Shown piece by piece: positions 13,130-24,687 of a stretch of 64,000 nucleotides of DNA. Within the stretch, counting starts at the first letter, position 1; each line of letters begins with the position of its first letter. The notes below the pieces were generated by a model. It was given only the letters and a program-made list of their open reading frames with translations. It did not search any database and had not been told where the DNA came from. Source of the DNA: Strigamia acuminata (taxonomy: Eukaryota; Arthropoda; Chilopoda; Geophilomorpha; Linotaeniidae); the NCBI GenBank assembly GCA_949358305.1, contig OX442315.1:23402427-23466426 (forward strand). Direction: 5' to 3'. Position numbers and translations under genes: made by a program.

Positions 13130-16099
13130 AATTTTTATTTTGCCAATTATGCTATTTTTCTTCTTCTCTCCATTGGAGCATGAAATATACAGCTCTGACT
13201 AGGGAAAAAGAAAAGGTCACAATTTTAGGTTCGGGTGATTTGTCACCACATAAATTACCTTCTCAGTGGAACTTTCCTCCCCTTAAAACCTCTGAATTTT
13301 TTTAATTTTATAAAAATCTTATAAAAATTTTATTTCAACCGGGACCCGACAATAGAAACAAAACAGAAACACGTTTCAATTTTTCTAGATTGGAATGACA
13401 GGTGTGTATTTGGGGGTTTTTGTTTCGTATTTATCTCGGTTTGTGACCTCTTTATCCGCAAAAGCCTTTCTAGTTTATTAGATTTACTTGCCACGTGCTG
13501 CTCAGATTGGTAGAATGGTTCTTTCGTAACAATGAATCAGATGGAGGTCCCCGAACAGCTGGTCACGAGGGTACATGCGGGGGAAAAAAAAGTCTTATCA
13601 CCTGGAGTTTCCGTCTATAATTTAATGTTGCGGCAAGGGAGTGGGGTAAAACGAGATTTATTTTTATTTATTAAACTTGGTGTTTATCCAAGTCGATACC
13701 CGGGCTAAAATTACAACTGTTAAAGATATTTTTAGTTAGACGAAGCCTAAAAAAAAACCTAGAGGAAGTGAAAAATCGAGGGAGTATTTCTCTTAAGCAA
13801 TCTCCTTCTTTATATTTTTTTGTGGGTCATGGGGTGGTGTTGAGTTAAGAAGAACCGCAGCTGGGTAATACTTCTAAAGAACCTGATGAATGGGTGCACT
13901 TCTCAAAGCATGGTGGCAAACACGTGCTTTTTTCGAATCCGGAAATTGTAGAATGAATAATGACTGTGTTAATAGTATTTTCCGGGGTTGTTTTTGTAAC
14001 TAAACAACGAGCTGAACCGGAAAGAAGCATTTACAGCATTTAAATTTTTAAAAAAAAAAAATCATTAATTTCAATTAAATTATAATTATTTTTTTTATTT
14101 TTTAAAGGAATATGACCTGGAACAGAAAATAGATTTGGAAATCAAGATGCGTGAAGGGACTACGAAATTATTGGCTGCTTGTAAACATCCAACTCAGACG
14201 TTGGAGGCGGCTAAATCTTTACTGACGTCTAATGAACGGATGACCGCTTATGTGGCTGAATTGCAACACCGGAAAGCCATCGAAAGAAAACAAGTCAAAG
14301 AGTGGGTTAATCGAGGGGAAAAGTTGATTAAAGATAATAAATTATTATTATTTATTTATATTTTTTTGGGTTTAGTATGAAAAAAATTGAACCATGTAAA
14401 GCCAAAGTTTGCGTGTCAGGTTAATTTCCGTATAGTAATAATTGTTTTGTTCTTTTTGTTTTAATGTATGTTATTTCTATTTTCAGATATTCGAATGCCA
14501 TTAATCTGGAAAGATAGTGATCATTTTAAAAACAAAGGCGATTACAGACGATTTGCTGTGTTTTGCTTGCTAAAGCTCGGAACAGAAATTTATGATACAT
14601 TAATGGTGAATAATGTTGATCGAAGCATGACCGATATTACATTTGAAGATGTAGTTGTTTTGTAAGTAAAATGGATCGATTTTAAAGGTTTTTGTTAAGT
14701 GATTATCCGTGTTTGTAACAGTGATCACGCAAAACCCGATTTTGAGTTTCGGTTGGAAGTTTACAGCCATGTTTTACACGACGATTTGAGCATCGCGAGT
14801 ACTCCACGCAAAATTAAGCGAAAGATAAATGATTCAATTAGTAGGACTGTTGGCAAGAAACTAGCTGCCAATTTGGTAAGTGGTCAGCGAATTTGTCTGA
14901 TTTTTTTGTATAATTAATTTTTTTTTTCTTTAGAAAGATGAACTGAATTCTGACCTGTAAGCGGTTTTGCTTTTTTGCTGTATAGTATACAATTATTATT
15001 GTTGTTATTATTAATTTTCTTTTTCATAGTGGTCCCAAGTTTGATCTAGTTGCGCATGCGGTGCTCAATTTAAACGAAGTTTGCGATAGTATAAAAACAC
15101 ACGATTTGATTATGGAAAATATAGGTATCATGGATTGCATAAAAAATGTATTTTATTCATATACTGTATGTAAAATTTTCGATGTGTTTATTAGAAAATC
15201 GTCATAGCCAGTTGCCATTATTTGGCCATTTTTGTTGCCGTTTGGCTGCTCTACCAGAATGTTTAGTTGAAGAGCGAGTAACAGGTTATCTAGCTGTAGT
15301 TCAGGTAACAATTAACCGTAAAATGTTATTTTTAGAACTTAAATGTATTGATTTTAGGAGGTCGGAGATTTAAGTTGCTTGAGAAGATTATGGGGAACGG
15401 TTCGCAATTTTAATTTATCAGTTTGGGCTAAGCCAAATGAAGTTAATGCTAGTGAACCTCAAATGATTATTCCTATTAATAAGGTAAATTAATATTTTTA
15501 ATTTGTGACTGGGTTTTTTTTTTTATTAATTATTTTTTATTAGAATACCAAAATTACACCGCAGTTTTCTGATGAATACCCTCACAGTTTCCGTGTTCAA
15601 AATATTTCTGGTGGATTGAAGCACGATGTTTCATTTGTAGTTGAAAATGAAAGTGAAGTGACTAATTGGATTTCTAAACTGACACAGCATTGCCAAGACC
15701 AACGTGAGAAATTGTTCATTGTTCGAAAGATGATGATTTTAATTTTTTAATTTTGTTATTTATAGTCTTGTGGAAACAAGCAGTGGAAAAAATAATGGAA
15801 ATTCAGTCACCTACACCTTACCGCTTGCCATTTGCAGTTCGACACCGAAAAGGATCGTTGTACGACGAAACATCATTAAAAGGTTCGTGTATAACTCGAT
15901 GGAATTAATTAAACCGTTTTAATTTGTTCTGTTTACAGAGTCGCAGATATTTTCTGAAGATCTTTTAAACATTTCGCCACAAATGAGACCAAGAAGTGCC
16001 AGTTCGAGTTCGAGTTCTGGTTCTGCAACGAGTAGTATTGGCGGAGGACGATCATCTTTAACTTCATATTTAAGACCACGATTATCTAATTACAAATAA
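11821..16099 (+). CDS. RTKN: Rhotekin, Rho-GTP effector (HR1, anillin-like and PH domains)
   Basis: Exons 11821-11955, 14108-14301, 14376-14419, 14487-14661, 14722-14875, 14934-14956, 15030-15124, 15195-15304, 15358-15483, 15544-15703, 15766-15882 and 15939-16099 join in phase to 497 residues. The first exon ends EDLDLYFIRQIAHSLK, matching the classic rhotekin start. The HR1 Rho-binding coiled coil follows (KMREGTTKLLAACKHP, AELQHRK), then the rhotekin/anillin hallmark DIRMPLIWKD, a C2-like region, and a PH domain from about residue 310 (LWGTVRNFNLSVW to NWISKLTQHCQ). The tail is Ser-rich. The family binds GTP-loaded Rho and blocks its GTPase activity, linking Rho to septins and the cytoskeleton. 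One exon is only 23 nt. The 2.15-kb first intron may hold regulatory sequence. AATAAA is at 16199-16204. Confidence 0.93.
11956..14107 (+). other. RTKN: First intron of rhotekin
   Basis: A 2.15-kb intron with a GTGAGT donor and a T-rich acceptor tract, far larger than its neighbours. It holds a long T run at about 13100-13126 and no ORF I can support. Confidence 0.7.
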
Positions 16100-16198
16100 T
16101 TTTAATTTTTCCATTCAGTTATGTTGTAAATCCGTACACTTGGAGCGCAAATTGTACTCATGTGAAGACGTAGTGAATGATAACTTTGATAATTTTTA

Positions 16199-16204
16199 AA
16201 TAAA
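16199..16204 (+). terminator. RTKN: Polyadenylation signal of rhotekin
   Basis: AATAAA about 100 bases after the rhotekin stop codon. Confidence 0.55.
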
Positions 16205-16740
16205 AGTCATTAGAATTGTTCAGATGATTTTACTTTCATGCTGAAACGAAATTTGATTTCAACAAACAAAAGAATTTTCTAGAGATTTCGAATTTTGTGT
16301 TCTGCTTACAATTATTTTGCTTAGTTATGCTAGAATCGATTTTATTAGCATTCTGCATGATACATCTGAATTGTACGTTTCGAATTGTTTGTACCGAATG
16401 CACATAAAAATTTGACAAACAGTGAAACAGCATTATAATTCGAAACATTTAGTCTGTTGAAAATGTGTTTTGTTGTAACGAATTTTTTAAATATAATTGA
16501 TTTATTTTGTAATGGATTTTTTTTACATTGTTTAAAAAAAATCAAAATCAAAAGTAATTAATTTAATGTTCACCGCCGTTGAGGAAAAAAGGTTATATTT
16601 CACCGCTAGGTGGCAGTATGTGACGATATGTACGTTTGTTAAGCTAGGGCTTGACCAATCCCGATCGTTTACACAAAGATAAAAATGTAAACCACGAATT
16701 TAAATCGCTTTCAGTTATTTGTGATCGTTATTTTAATACA
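16205..16740. promoter_or_regulatory. Spacer with a CTCF-like site upstream of the NSL1-like gene
   Basis: AT-rich, with two overlapping minus-strand short ORFs that I do not believe. At 16601-16616 it reads CACCGCTAGGTGGCAG, a close match to the core CTCF motif CCACNAGGTGGCAG. The site lies 125 bases before the next start codon. Confidence 0.45.
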
Positions 16741-17654
16741 ATGGACACCGTTGCTGTTGAAAAACCGGTGATCGACAACGATGTTGAAGCCGTCAAGCTG
16801 CTATCTGCATTTAAGAATCAATTATTATTAAAATGTTCCAATCACATGAAGAACTTGAAAGACGAAGACAACATAAAATTTCAACAGATATTTCAAACCG
16901 TAAGAATAGAATTTCACACCGCTGACTAAAATATAAACATAATTATTGACATCTGTTTTCACTAGGAATTGACAAAGTTAATTGATCAGACAATTGCTGA
17001 TAGAGAGAAAAGTAAAAATGAATAATCCACTAACAACAAAAGGAAATATTAATTAAAACATTTGTATTTCAGAAATAAAAACGGATAAGGAGCAGCATTT
17101 GTCGAATTTGCTTTCGAAATTAGACGAGCGAATTCTGGAAACCACTAGAAAACGCAAAGAGTGCCCTGTGGAATGTAAAAAATATCTCGAAAAGAAATTT
17201 GAAAATGATGGAAGAGCCATAGTAAGCATATTATTAAAAAATCAAAAATTAATCAAATAAATTTTTGCGAAAAAATTATAGAAAAGAATTAAATACGATC
17301 TCCCCAAGTCTGAAGTCGAATCGTTTTCAAGCAGCACGTTAGATTCCATTATTCATGCCAAGTTTAAGGATGCTGCCGAAGAATTCTTCTCGGTAAAAAA
17401 AGTAAGAAAACGGTTTAAAATAAAACATTTAATGGCAAGTCAAAAATCATTATCGCTTGCAGATGGTTTCCGTTTTAAACGATCTGGATGCAGGTGTGAA
17501 CACATTACCAACATCGACGAAAGAAAAGTGTGATGTGCCTTGTAAATTTGATAAATGCTGTATTCGATACAATCACTCGGAGACAGAACTAGGCATTTCA
17601 AAACGCGACATCTCTTTACAAAAAGTTGCTGATTTTGCACTTTACGGGGTGTGA
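16741..17654 (+). CDS. Small coiled-coil protein, possibly kinetochore subunit NSL1
   Basis: Exons 16741-16899, 16966-17011, 17073-17221, 17282-17392 (or to 17401) and 17463-17654 join in phase to 218 or 221 residues. The protein is helical and charged, with no membrane segment or signal peptide. The stretch LDERILETTRKRKECP resembles the conserved DEIIVDIATKRKQYP stretch of NSL1, a MIS12-complex subunit, and the overall size and helical character fit. The match is short and from memory, so NSL1 is only a hypothesis. Two donors nine bases apart at the end of exon 4 (after 17392 and after 17401) are both in frame and would add or drop three residues. The gene model is well supported even if the name is not. 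Confidence 0.6.
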
Positions 17655-19563
17655 TTATTATAATTTTTAAATCTTATTTCTGTTTGTGTTTAACTGCTTG
17701 TGCTGATTTTAATGAAATGATCTCAACAGAGAAGGTTAGGTGTGAAGCTGACACTTTAACTACAGCAGAGTTTATATTAATTGATTAGGATAGGTGCAAC
17801 GTTTATTATTTTCGGTCTGTTCCCACACCTTAATGTATGTACACACAATCATTGAGCCTATTAAATGCGCTATCTGACTTACTGATTTAAAATTTACCTC
17901 CTTGCGGTAGCTTATTTCACCATTGGAAGGGGAGTGAATTTTGCTCGATAAGAATGCAAAAATCACTGATAAAAAGTGTTTATAGTGAGTTCAATTAATA
18001 AAAGTGGTGGGCCCATTAAGCTCATGTGCTAACAGACTACACCTCAATAGTTCTAGGAGCACAATCTTGAATTTAAACTGCAGATGTTTAGTTGGCAAAT
18101 TCCCAGATTCTTCTAGTTTGTTATGAGGTTAATTGCCGAAAAGTGGTGGCTCATTGAGCTCATTTTTAGCAGACTAGGACTCAATTAATTTCCAGATATT
18201 CTGCTATAGTTTAGAATGCCAGCTTCACACATTTTAGAGAATGCCTCTTTAACCTTTTAAAAAATAATGCTGATTGTATATATTTTAAATTTACAAATAC
18301 TGAAAAATTATGTTTTGGGAAAAAAAAAATTACAAGAGTTAATGATTTTTTTTATTTTATTACTCCATATTTTTTCTGGAAATAACATGCAAAAACACTA
18401 TTTTTTTCATGTATTACTCAATTTTAAACTGTTGCTTTTGTGTGTGAAAAAAATTACTTTCCAGTAAACTGTCATATTTCTTCTATTTAAAGTCGCCATC
18501 GATTACAAAAAAAAATTTAAGTGAATAAATGCGAATTTTTATATAAATAATGCACATTCTAGGCACAGAATGCATTTTTAGGCATATAAATATACTTGCA
18601 GGTTTAAACGTTTAGCAAAAAACCAAAAATTTACATTTTCAGGTATTGGAACCGGTGCAGTGAATTTTTTTCTCCCATATTTGGTCTTGAATTGAACTCA
18701 AATTTTGTTTTTAACTTCTTCCAATTCAAACTTTGCAAATTTTGCAATTTCTTCACTTTCTCGATTGCACATTGGCGTTGTGAACTTGTGTCGGCCATAT
18801 GTTTTCAATTAAAGTCGCCCTTGATTATAGGCCGGGGCAAAAAAATCGCCTTTGCAAATACAAGCCGCGACTTTTAATTCAAGAAATATGGCAGTTTGAA
18901 TTTGACATCGACTTGCAGCTTCTTGTTCCTGACGAGGGTAATATCATGTGCTCTGTGCTTCAATTGCGTTGTAAAAATTCATGCCTGAATAAAGTGTTGG
19001 GAATTTTATTTTGTTATGTTTAGGCTATTTAATAATAATAATAAAAAAAATTAAAAAATAAAAAATCCTTATGTTTTGGATTGAAATCAATTGAATCTAG
19101 TTACTACATTTTTTTTATTCTCAATAAAATATTTCAAAATCTTTTTGTTGCGATTAAAATCATTTCCCATAAGATTAATTGCTGACACTCAGGTGGCAAC
19201 TACAACTACACAGATTTATTTCTCTGTTAAATTCCAATGGTTCATCGTCTCACTCACAATGAATAATACTAATTGGTTACTCAGTGTCAAATGACGACAA
19301 ATAATTGTATATTAATTCTTTTTAATATATTGCAAACTCCTCTTGTGGCAATAAGTTACATTTATATCGTTAACCATTTGACTGGCTTTGAATAATCGCG
19401 CATCTGGTGTTTGATTGAATGATTAATGCTTAAGATAATCGCACCTGTTACACAACTGCGTGTATTGGTGCATTGGTCATTTCGCAGCATTTCCTGCACT
19501 TGCTCCACTTTCAATTATATCAGTGTATTGAAATCTCGTAGCTAAGATCTCAGTCTCTAAATA
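17655..19563. other. Spacer with an inverted-repeat element and diverged repeats
   Basis: No gene is seen. It contains a candidate non-autonomous transposon at 17740-18230 (separate entry). Further right, related phrases AAAGTCGCC(A/C)T(C/T) at about 18490 and 18810 and an inverted form near 18865 suggest more decayed repeats. Short AT-rich ORFs (18267-18467, 18692-19023) have no protein character. Confidence 0.5.
17740..18230. mobile_element. Candidate MITE with about 30-bp terminal inverted repeats
   Basis: The left arm 17740-17769 begins GTGTGAAGCTGACA and the right arm 18200-18230 is its inverted, slightly diverged copy (GTGTGAAGCTGGCA on the other strand), both running on to CTAYAGCAGA. 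Inside, AAAGTGGTGG...CTCAATTA-like sequence occurs twice as direct copies from about 18000 and 18139. No transposase ORF is present. It looks like a decayed non-autonomous DNA transposon, but target-site duplications are unclear. Confidence 0.5.
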
Positions 19564-20631
19564 ATGTTTGAAACTAAAAAGCACAGCTTGACGGTTAAAA
19601 ATGCTCAGCACGAAATTAAATCCTTATTATCTAACATGGAAGATGAAAAACCGTGTGAAGAAGACTATGCGGAGGATCACCGAGCGAATTCAAATTCTTA
19701 TATGACATACGTAGGTGCATTAATGGCAGTGGGTTCTAGTCTGTGTTTTTCGATTTGCTCTCTGATAGTGAAATATCTAACCAATGTTGATCCTTTGGAG
19801 TTATCTACTGTCCGTTTCATGGGTATATTACTGCCAACCACGATCATCGTAATTTGGGTTAATGAAAACCCATTAGGCCCACAGGAAAAACGTTGCATTT
19901 TATTACTTCGCGCAATATGTGGTGCGATGAGCCTGATGTTACAATTCTACGCAATCCGACATATGCCTTTAGCCGACGCTTCAGTCATCATCTTCAGTGC
20001 TCCGGTGTTTGTTGCCATATCAGCTCGAATATTTCTCAAAGAATATTTCGGCTTATTTAACGTCGTGATGATTTTACTGACCATTTTTGGTGTAATATGC
20101 ATCACCAAACCTCCGTTTATATTTGGCAGCAACGTGTATCATGTTGGTTTCACCGATGAGACGTTACAGGGAGTTATTGCGGCCTTGATTGGCACCGTGT
20201 TCAATGCCAACGTCTATGTGCTGTTACGACATTTGAAGGTTGTCCATTACTCGGTTGTGATGCTTACGTTTGCTGTAATTGCCATTATTATGTCGGCTAC
20301 GGCGACGTTTCTTTTTGGTAAAATATCTGACGAATTGAGTGCTACTGATTACTTGTTAATTGCTCTGGTGGCATTTTTTAGCTTTGGTGGACAAATATTG
20401 CTGACAAAATCTTTGCAGTTTGAGCAGGCTGGGCCTGTTGCAATTTATCGCACTTCGGATATTGTATTTGCGTTTATATGGCAAAGTATTTTCTTTAAAG
20501 AGGTGCCTAATGTTTACAGTGTATGTGGTGCCATTTTAGTTTCTACCTCTGTGATTTTAACTGGGTTGAGAAAATGGCTGATGGCTTCTCCGAATAAATC
20601 CAAACGATGGAAATGTTTCAATTGGTGCTAA
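19564..20631 (+). CDS. SLC35G1: SLC35G1-like EamA-family transporter, intronless
   Basis: A single exon of 355 codons. About 45 hydrophilic residues are followed by roughly ten hydrophobic helices between residues 47 and 340, arranged as two EamA repeats (about 50-180 and 200-340). The drug/metabolite transporter hallmark is visible in each half: ADASVIIFSAPVFVAISARIF near the end of the first, and GPVAIYRTSDIVFAFIWQ in the second. SLC35G1-type proteins sit in ER and plasma membrane and have been tied to STIM1 calcium control and citrate transport, but the substrate here cannot be read from sequence. It is one of three intronless genes in a window of intron-rich ones, with the Tret1 pair. Family assignment is firm; the exact paralogue is less so. 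Confidence 0.85.
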   Translation: MFETKKHSLTVKNAQHEIKSLLSNMEDEKPCEEDYAEDHRANSNSYMTYVGALMAVGSSLCFSICSLIVKYLTNVDPLELSTVRFMGILLPTTIIVIWVNENPLGPQEKRCILLLRAICGAMSLMLQFYAIRHMPLADASVIIFSAPVFVAISARIFLKEYFGLFNVVMILLTIFGVICITKPPFIFGSNVYHVGFTDETLQGVIAALIGTVFNANVYVLLRHLKVVHYSVVMLTFAVIAIIMSATATFLFGKISDELSATDYLLIALVAFFSFGGQILLTKSLQFEQAGPVAIYRTSDIVFAFIWQSIFFKEVPNVYSVCGAILVSTSVILTGLRKWLMASPNKSKRWKCFNWC

Positions 20632-21476
20632 TTCAAACGAACCATAAATTTTACTTCTGCTGGACGAAAAATTATTAAAACTATAAACTTAACTTTTGTT
20701 GGTTTTAAGTTTTTTGATTTGTGCCTTACCCCCGTTCCAAGTTAAATGTTTAATAACTTGAGTGTAGAATATACGGACTACTAAATTTCAACAACCTACT
20801 ATCTGACTTCAACTGCTTATCAGAGACTCTGCGCGACCCTCTCTTCGTGCTCACTTTATGAGGCAATATCTTCTGGCAGATATTGATGAGAGAATATACA
20901 CTATTGAAATCAACATCCACCGCAGTGCCTATGAAGATAAGACCTTTCCTTACTACATCAACCTTGGAACAGCTCCGTGGAGCTAAGTTGCCACCTGTTC
21001 CCGCATGTATACCAACTTCTGATGAATCCATCATTGCCGCCACTTCGCAACGCCACCCAAAAAATACTTACTCCTCATGCAATGAAAACTCCTTGGACAT
21101 TGAACGTCAACACTTTATGTAGGTTTTCTGGGAATGTTACGAAAAAAAAAATATAATAATTTCTTCGCTCAAACAGGGGAGATCTCAATCATCTCATCAA
21201 TACAGAATTTGCGACAGGTTAAATCAGAAACATGAACTAGCTAAATCTTACAAATGCATTAAAGAAGAAAAAGAATCTGATACAGAACTTCAATATCGAA
21301 GTATATGTTCACCGGAGCACATACATGGATAGTTCCTTCCCAAATCGTCTGCATGTGCCTTCGAACAACCTACCAAACAAACTACGACAGTCTGTTTATT
21401 TGGTATTCACCACTGCCGCCATTTCACGATGAAATTTAAGAAACACACCCTGCTCAGCCAGACCGCCAGATAATAG

Positions 21477-21616
21477 TAGCTGCATTCAAAAACTAAAATA
21501 TTTTGTGTTTTAGTTCAATTTTAAAACAAAAATTACATCATTACCTCTTTAAACCCACGTTAAAACTTAAAATACACTTAAACTAAAATTGTTATTTTAA
21601 TTTTTGAATGCAGCTA
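21477..21616. mobile_element. Short palindromic MITE-like element
   Basis: The 24-bp ends are inverted copies differing at one base: TAGCTGCATTCAAAAAC at the left, GAATGCAGCTA at the right. Similarity continues inward in weaker form, so the whole 140-bp unit could fold on itself. There is no coding capacity. This fits a miniature inverted-repeat transposable element. Confidence 0.65.
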
Positions 21617-21689
21617 GTGTTTCTATAACACTGAAGGGTGTTACCTTCATTTTTGTATTTGCACTCCTACTGTTTACTATCTCCATCAG

Positions 21690-21815
21690 AGTTTATTTAT
21701 TTATTTATGTATTTATGTATTTATTTATTTATTTATTCATTCATTGATTTATGTACTGTATTTAGTTATTGTTAACACTCCGAAGCACTGATTCTTATTT
21801 ATTTATTTATTTATT
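21690..21815. repeat. (ATTT)n-type simple repeat
   Basis: Runs of ATTT with occasional ATGT variants, broken by about 50 bases of unique sequence, then repeated again near 21797-21815. Confidence 0.8.
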
Positions 21816-22767
21816 TCTGCTTCGGTTTGTTTGAAAAAGTGACAATCGCAAAATTACATTTTACACTTTATAATAAAAAGTACATGTCGCAAGCTCTGTA
21901 TTGTCCACCAAATGTGTAGATTTAAAGTAATTTTTTATTTTATCTCTATAAATAAGGTGTCATAGTACTAAATATCCATTTTCCCCCAAATTCAATGTTG
22001 ACCTGCAAGAGGAAACATTTTAAAAAAATAAGAAGTTTGGTTTTGATTGAAAACACCTCATTTTGTTATATTATTCGTTTTGTGTTAAATTTTAATAAAA
22101 TAAGATGTGTTTTACAAAAATTAATTAAACAAAAAAATTAATTTTCCATCTTTGATTAGAATGTTTTGAATAAATATGCAAACCAATGTTGTTTATTTTC
22201 TGTGAAGTTTTCTTTCCTGCTATCGAACACCGGAGCGGATTCACCGAGGAATTCATAAATTTTCGCAGAAGGACCCCATGACGGCTACTGGGGCCTCCAA
22301 ACTAGAAAACAAAATGTTATTCCAAGGAAAAAAAAATGGCTGCGTTAAGAGCTCAGAAGACCATAAATCCGCCTCTGATCAACTATAAATCCCGTACTCT
22401 CTCCAAAACATTTGAATGAAATAATTCTGCTAATTATAATTGGTAATTGGTAATTGGTTTTCTGAAAAGTATTAATCATATGAGTATCTCTAGGTCTCCG
22501 TATATGAAGAGGATGATCTGCGACTGCGCTTTCTGCGTTATCCAACTACGACCCTCATTTTCATTTCAAGGGCAGCTTTGACGTCATCATGACGTGCTAT
22601 TAAATTACAGTGTAAATGTGAAAGAATCATGGCGAACGCATACTTCTCTCGTAGTTCAACTTACTGGTAAAAACTGTAAAAGATGCAATCTAGGAGATTG
22701 ACAAGTGTCACACGTTTGACGAATATTTTGTGCACTGATCAAGGACGTTATTGTTTAAAGTTTGACG

Positions 22768-24496
22768 ATGATGTCCCTCCAGGAAGAAAGCGCAGAAAGC
22801 GTAATGCCATACCTTCCACCTGAAATTTTAAGCTTAATTTTTTCTTATTGCGACATTAAAACCATTGGCAAATTGGCACAAGTGTGCAGAAGATTTTATG
22901 AAATTATCTCCCGAGATTGTATGTGGATTCCATTAAGCAAGAGTCTTTTAGTAGCGAACCAAGAAACAGACGGAATTAAGAACAGGTGTTTTCGCGCAAT
23001 TTGCATACTTTTCCGTATGTCATTTTAATTCTCATTTATTTTTTGTATTTTTAACAGATCATGCAGACTACTGATACCGTGGCAAAAACTTCGCCTTTCG
23101 TATAACTGGAAGAAGGCTTTTTATCATGAAGCATATTTAATCAAACATCATACCAGGTGTTTATGATTAATGTTATTGAAAATAATATGTGCCTGAATAA
23201 TAAATTAAATCAATTTTTTCAAGGTACATGCCGTGGCTTCAAATGAGTTGTGAAAATTTGTGGTATTCAAAAGGAAGCGTTATCCAATGTTTCAATCGGT
23301 ATAAATCGGGATATGTTAAACACAAACCGTTCTATACATTGAAGGGCCATGTTGATGATGTTTGTCGGTTTGTCCATCGGCGGCGTATGATTATCAGTGG
23401 TGGAAGGTAAATATGTCACATTTTTGACGCTGTTTTGTGACTTTATTTTTAAAAATTATTTTCAGAGATGGATCTATATGTGGCTGGAATGCGGAAACGG
23501 GTGAATTTTTATTTTACAAAAGACGGAGTCACACGAATGACGTGAATAGTGTTGATGCTGGTGAAAATATAATTTTATCTGGATCAAAAGATAAAACTGT
23601 TCAGGTATTTCGATGCTACTTTGCTCTGGTGGGCATATTTAAAGATATTTATTAATTATTTATTTTCAGGTGTGGTCAACGCAAAATCAGACGTTAGTTC
23701 AGCAATATTCATTGAACATAGAAGATCGTGTTTGGGCTGTTGCACTTAGTCCTCACTTGAAGTAAATTAACATTTTCACACGTTTAAATACAATCGTATC
23801 GATGTTTTAATTCTTTTTTTGTTTTAGAACATTTCTTGTTGGTACTGCTGGATATTATAATCTCACACCACTTCAACTGTTTGATCTAGAAACGTAACGA
23901 TTACAATTTAATCCATCGAATTATTTTATGTAATAATATTTATTTTTAGTGGTGCTCTGTTGAATATTTTGGGCAATGACTATCCTAAAGGTGCTGGGGT
24001 TTTGGATATTGTTTTCGAGACACCTCATACTGTTTTGACAGGCGGTTACGACACCTACATTAGAATGTGGGATTTACGAATTGAAAAATGGTAATGAACA
24101 TTTTGTTTGGAAAAAAAATGGAAGCGATTTATTATTTAAAATGTTTCAGTGTTCTCCGTTGGGAAGATCCTCACGATTCTGTTGTGTATTGTCTTGCAAC
24201 GGACGATAAATACACGATTTTGAGTGGTACGGCATTACACGGCTTAGTTCGATTGTGGGATAAACGATTAACTAAATCAGTACAAGTGAGTTTTGATTAC
24301 AAAGGTACTTTTCTGTACCGCAGTTATTTCACGATTTGTGTGTATTTTCCAGATGTATTACGTTGGGCATAGAAACAGTCCCGTATATTCAGTTACCTTT
24401 GACCCCTGCTACATGTATGTGGCATTGGATTCTTCTGTAAACTTTTTGAATTTTGGCAATCCTTATTTTCCAAATAACTTTTCTAGTTTCATGTAA
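22768..24496 (+). CDS. FBXW4: FBXW4 (dactylin) F-box/WD40 protein
   Basis: Exons 22768-22985, 23058-23156, 23224-23406, 23466-23604, 23670-23761, 23828-23893, 23950-24090, 24150-24285 and 24353-24496 join in phase to 405 residues. The F-box is at about residues 15-58 (YLPPEILSLIFSYCDIKTIG, AQVCRRFYEI). WD-type repeats follow: LKGHVDDVCRF, DGSICGWN, ILSGSKDKTVQVW, EDRVWAVALSP, GGYDTYIRMWDLR and HGLVRLWDKR. FBXW4-specific features are MPWLQM before the repeats, GAGVLDIVFE, and EDPHDSVVYCLATD near the end, which match the remembered dactylin sequence closely. It is likely an SCF substrate receptor; the vertebrate gene is known from limb (split-hand/dactylaplasia) rearrangements. The first in-frame ATG at 22768 is followed at once by another. 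Confidence 0.92.
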
Positions 24497-24687
24497 GAAA
24501 TAATGAATGATACAATAACATCCAATTTTTAATACACTTACGTATAATGTTATAACATTAAAAAAAATATTGAACAATATTGAAAAATATGTAAAAAAAA
24601 TATTAATAAAAATAAAAAAATTTAATGATTACCAAATTTAAACGAGGTAATTAAACTTCAATATTTTATGCTCACATTGCACTTAAT

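Larger units (their letters stand above)
20632..22767. other. Spacer with simple repeats, small inverted-repeat elements and the FBXW4 promoter
   Basis: Mixed contents. Overlapping ORFs lie on both strands at 20750-21122, with no recognisable product. A 140-bp palindromic element is at 21477-21616. An (ATTT)n tract covers about 21690-21815. A second weak inverted-repeat pair spans 22228-22377. A CRE palindrome TGACGTCA is at 22579-22586, upstream of FBXW4. A minus-strand ORF starting ATG at 22545 could share that promoter but has no clear donor. Confidence 0.45.

Noticed and set aside
22228-22377. Inverted pair around GCGGATT (CCGGAGCGGATTCACC at the left, AGAGGCGGATTTATGG inverted at the right) as a third MITE.
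   Set aside because: Only about 9 of 13 core positions match and there is no inward pairing; too weak to annotate as an element.
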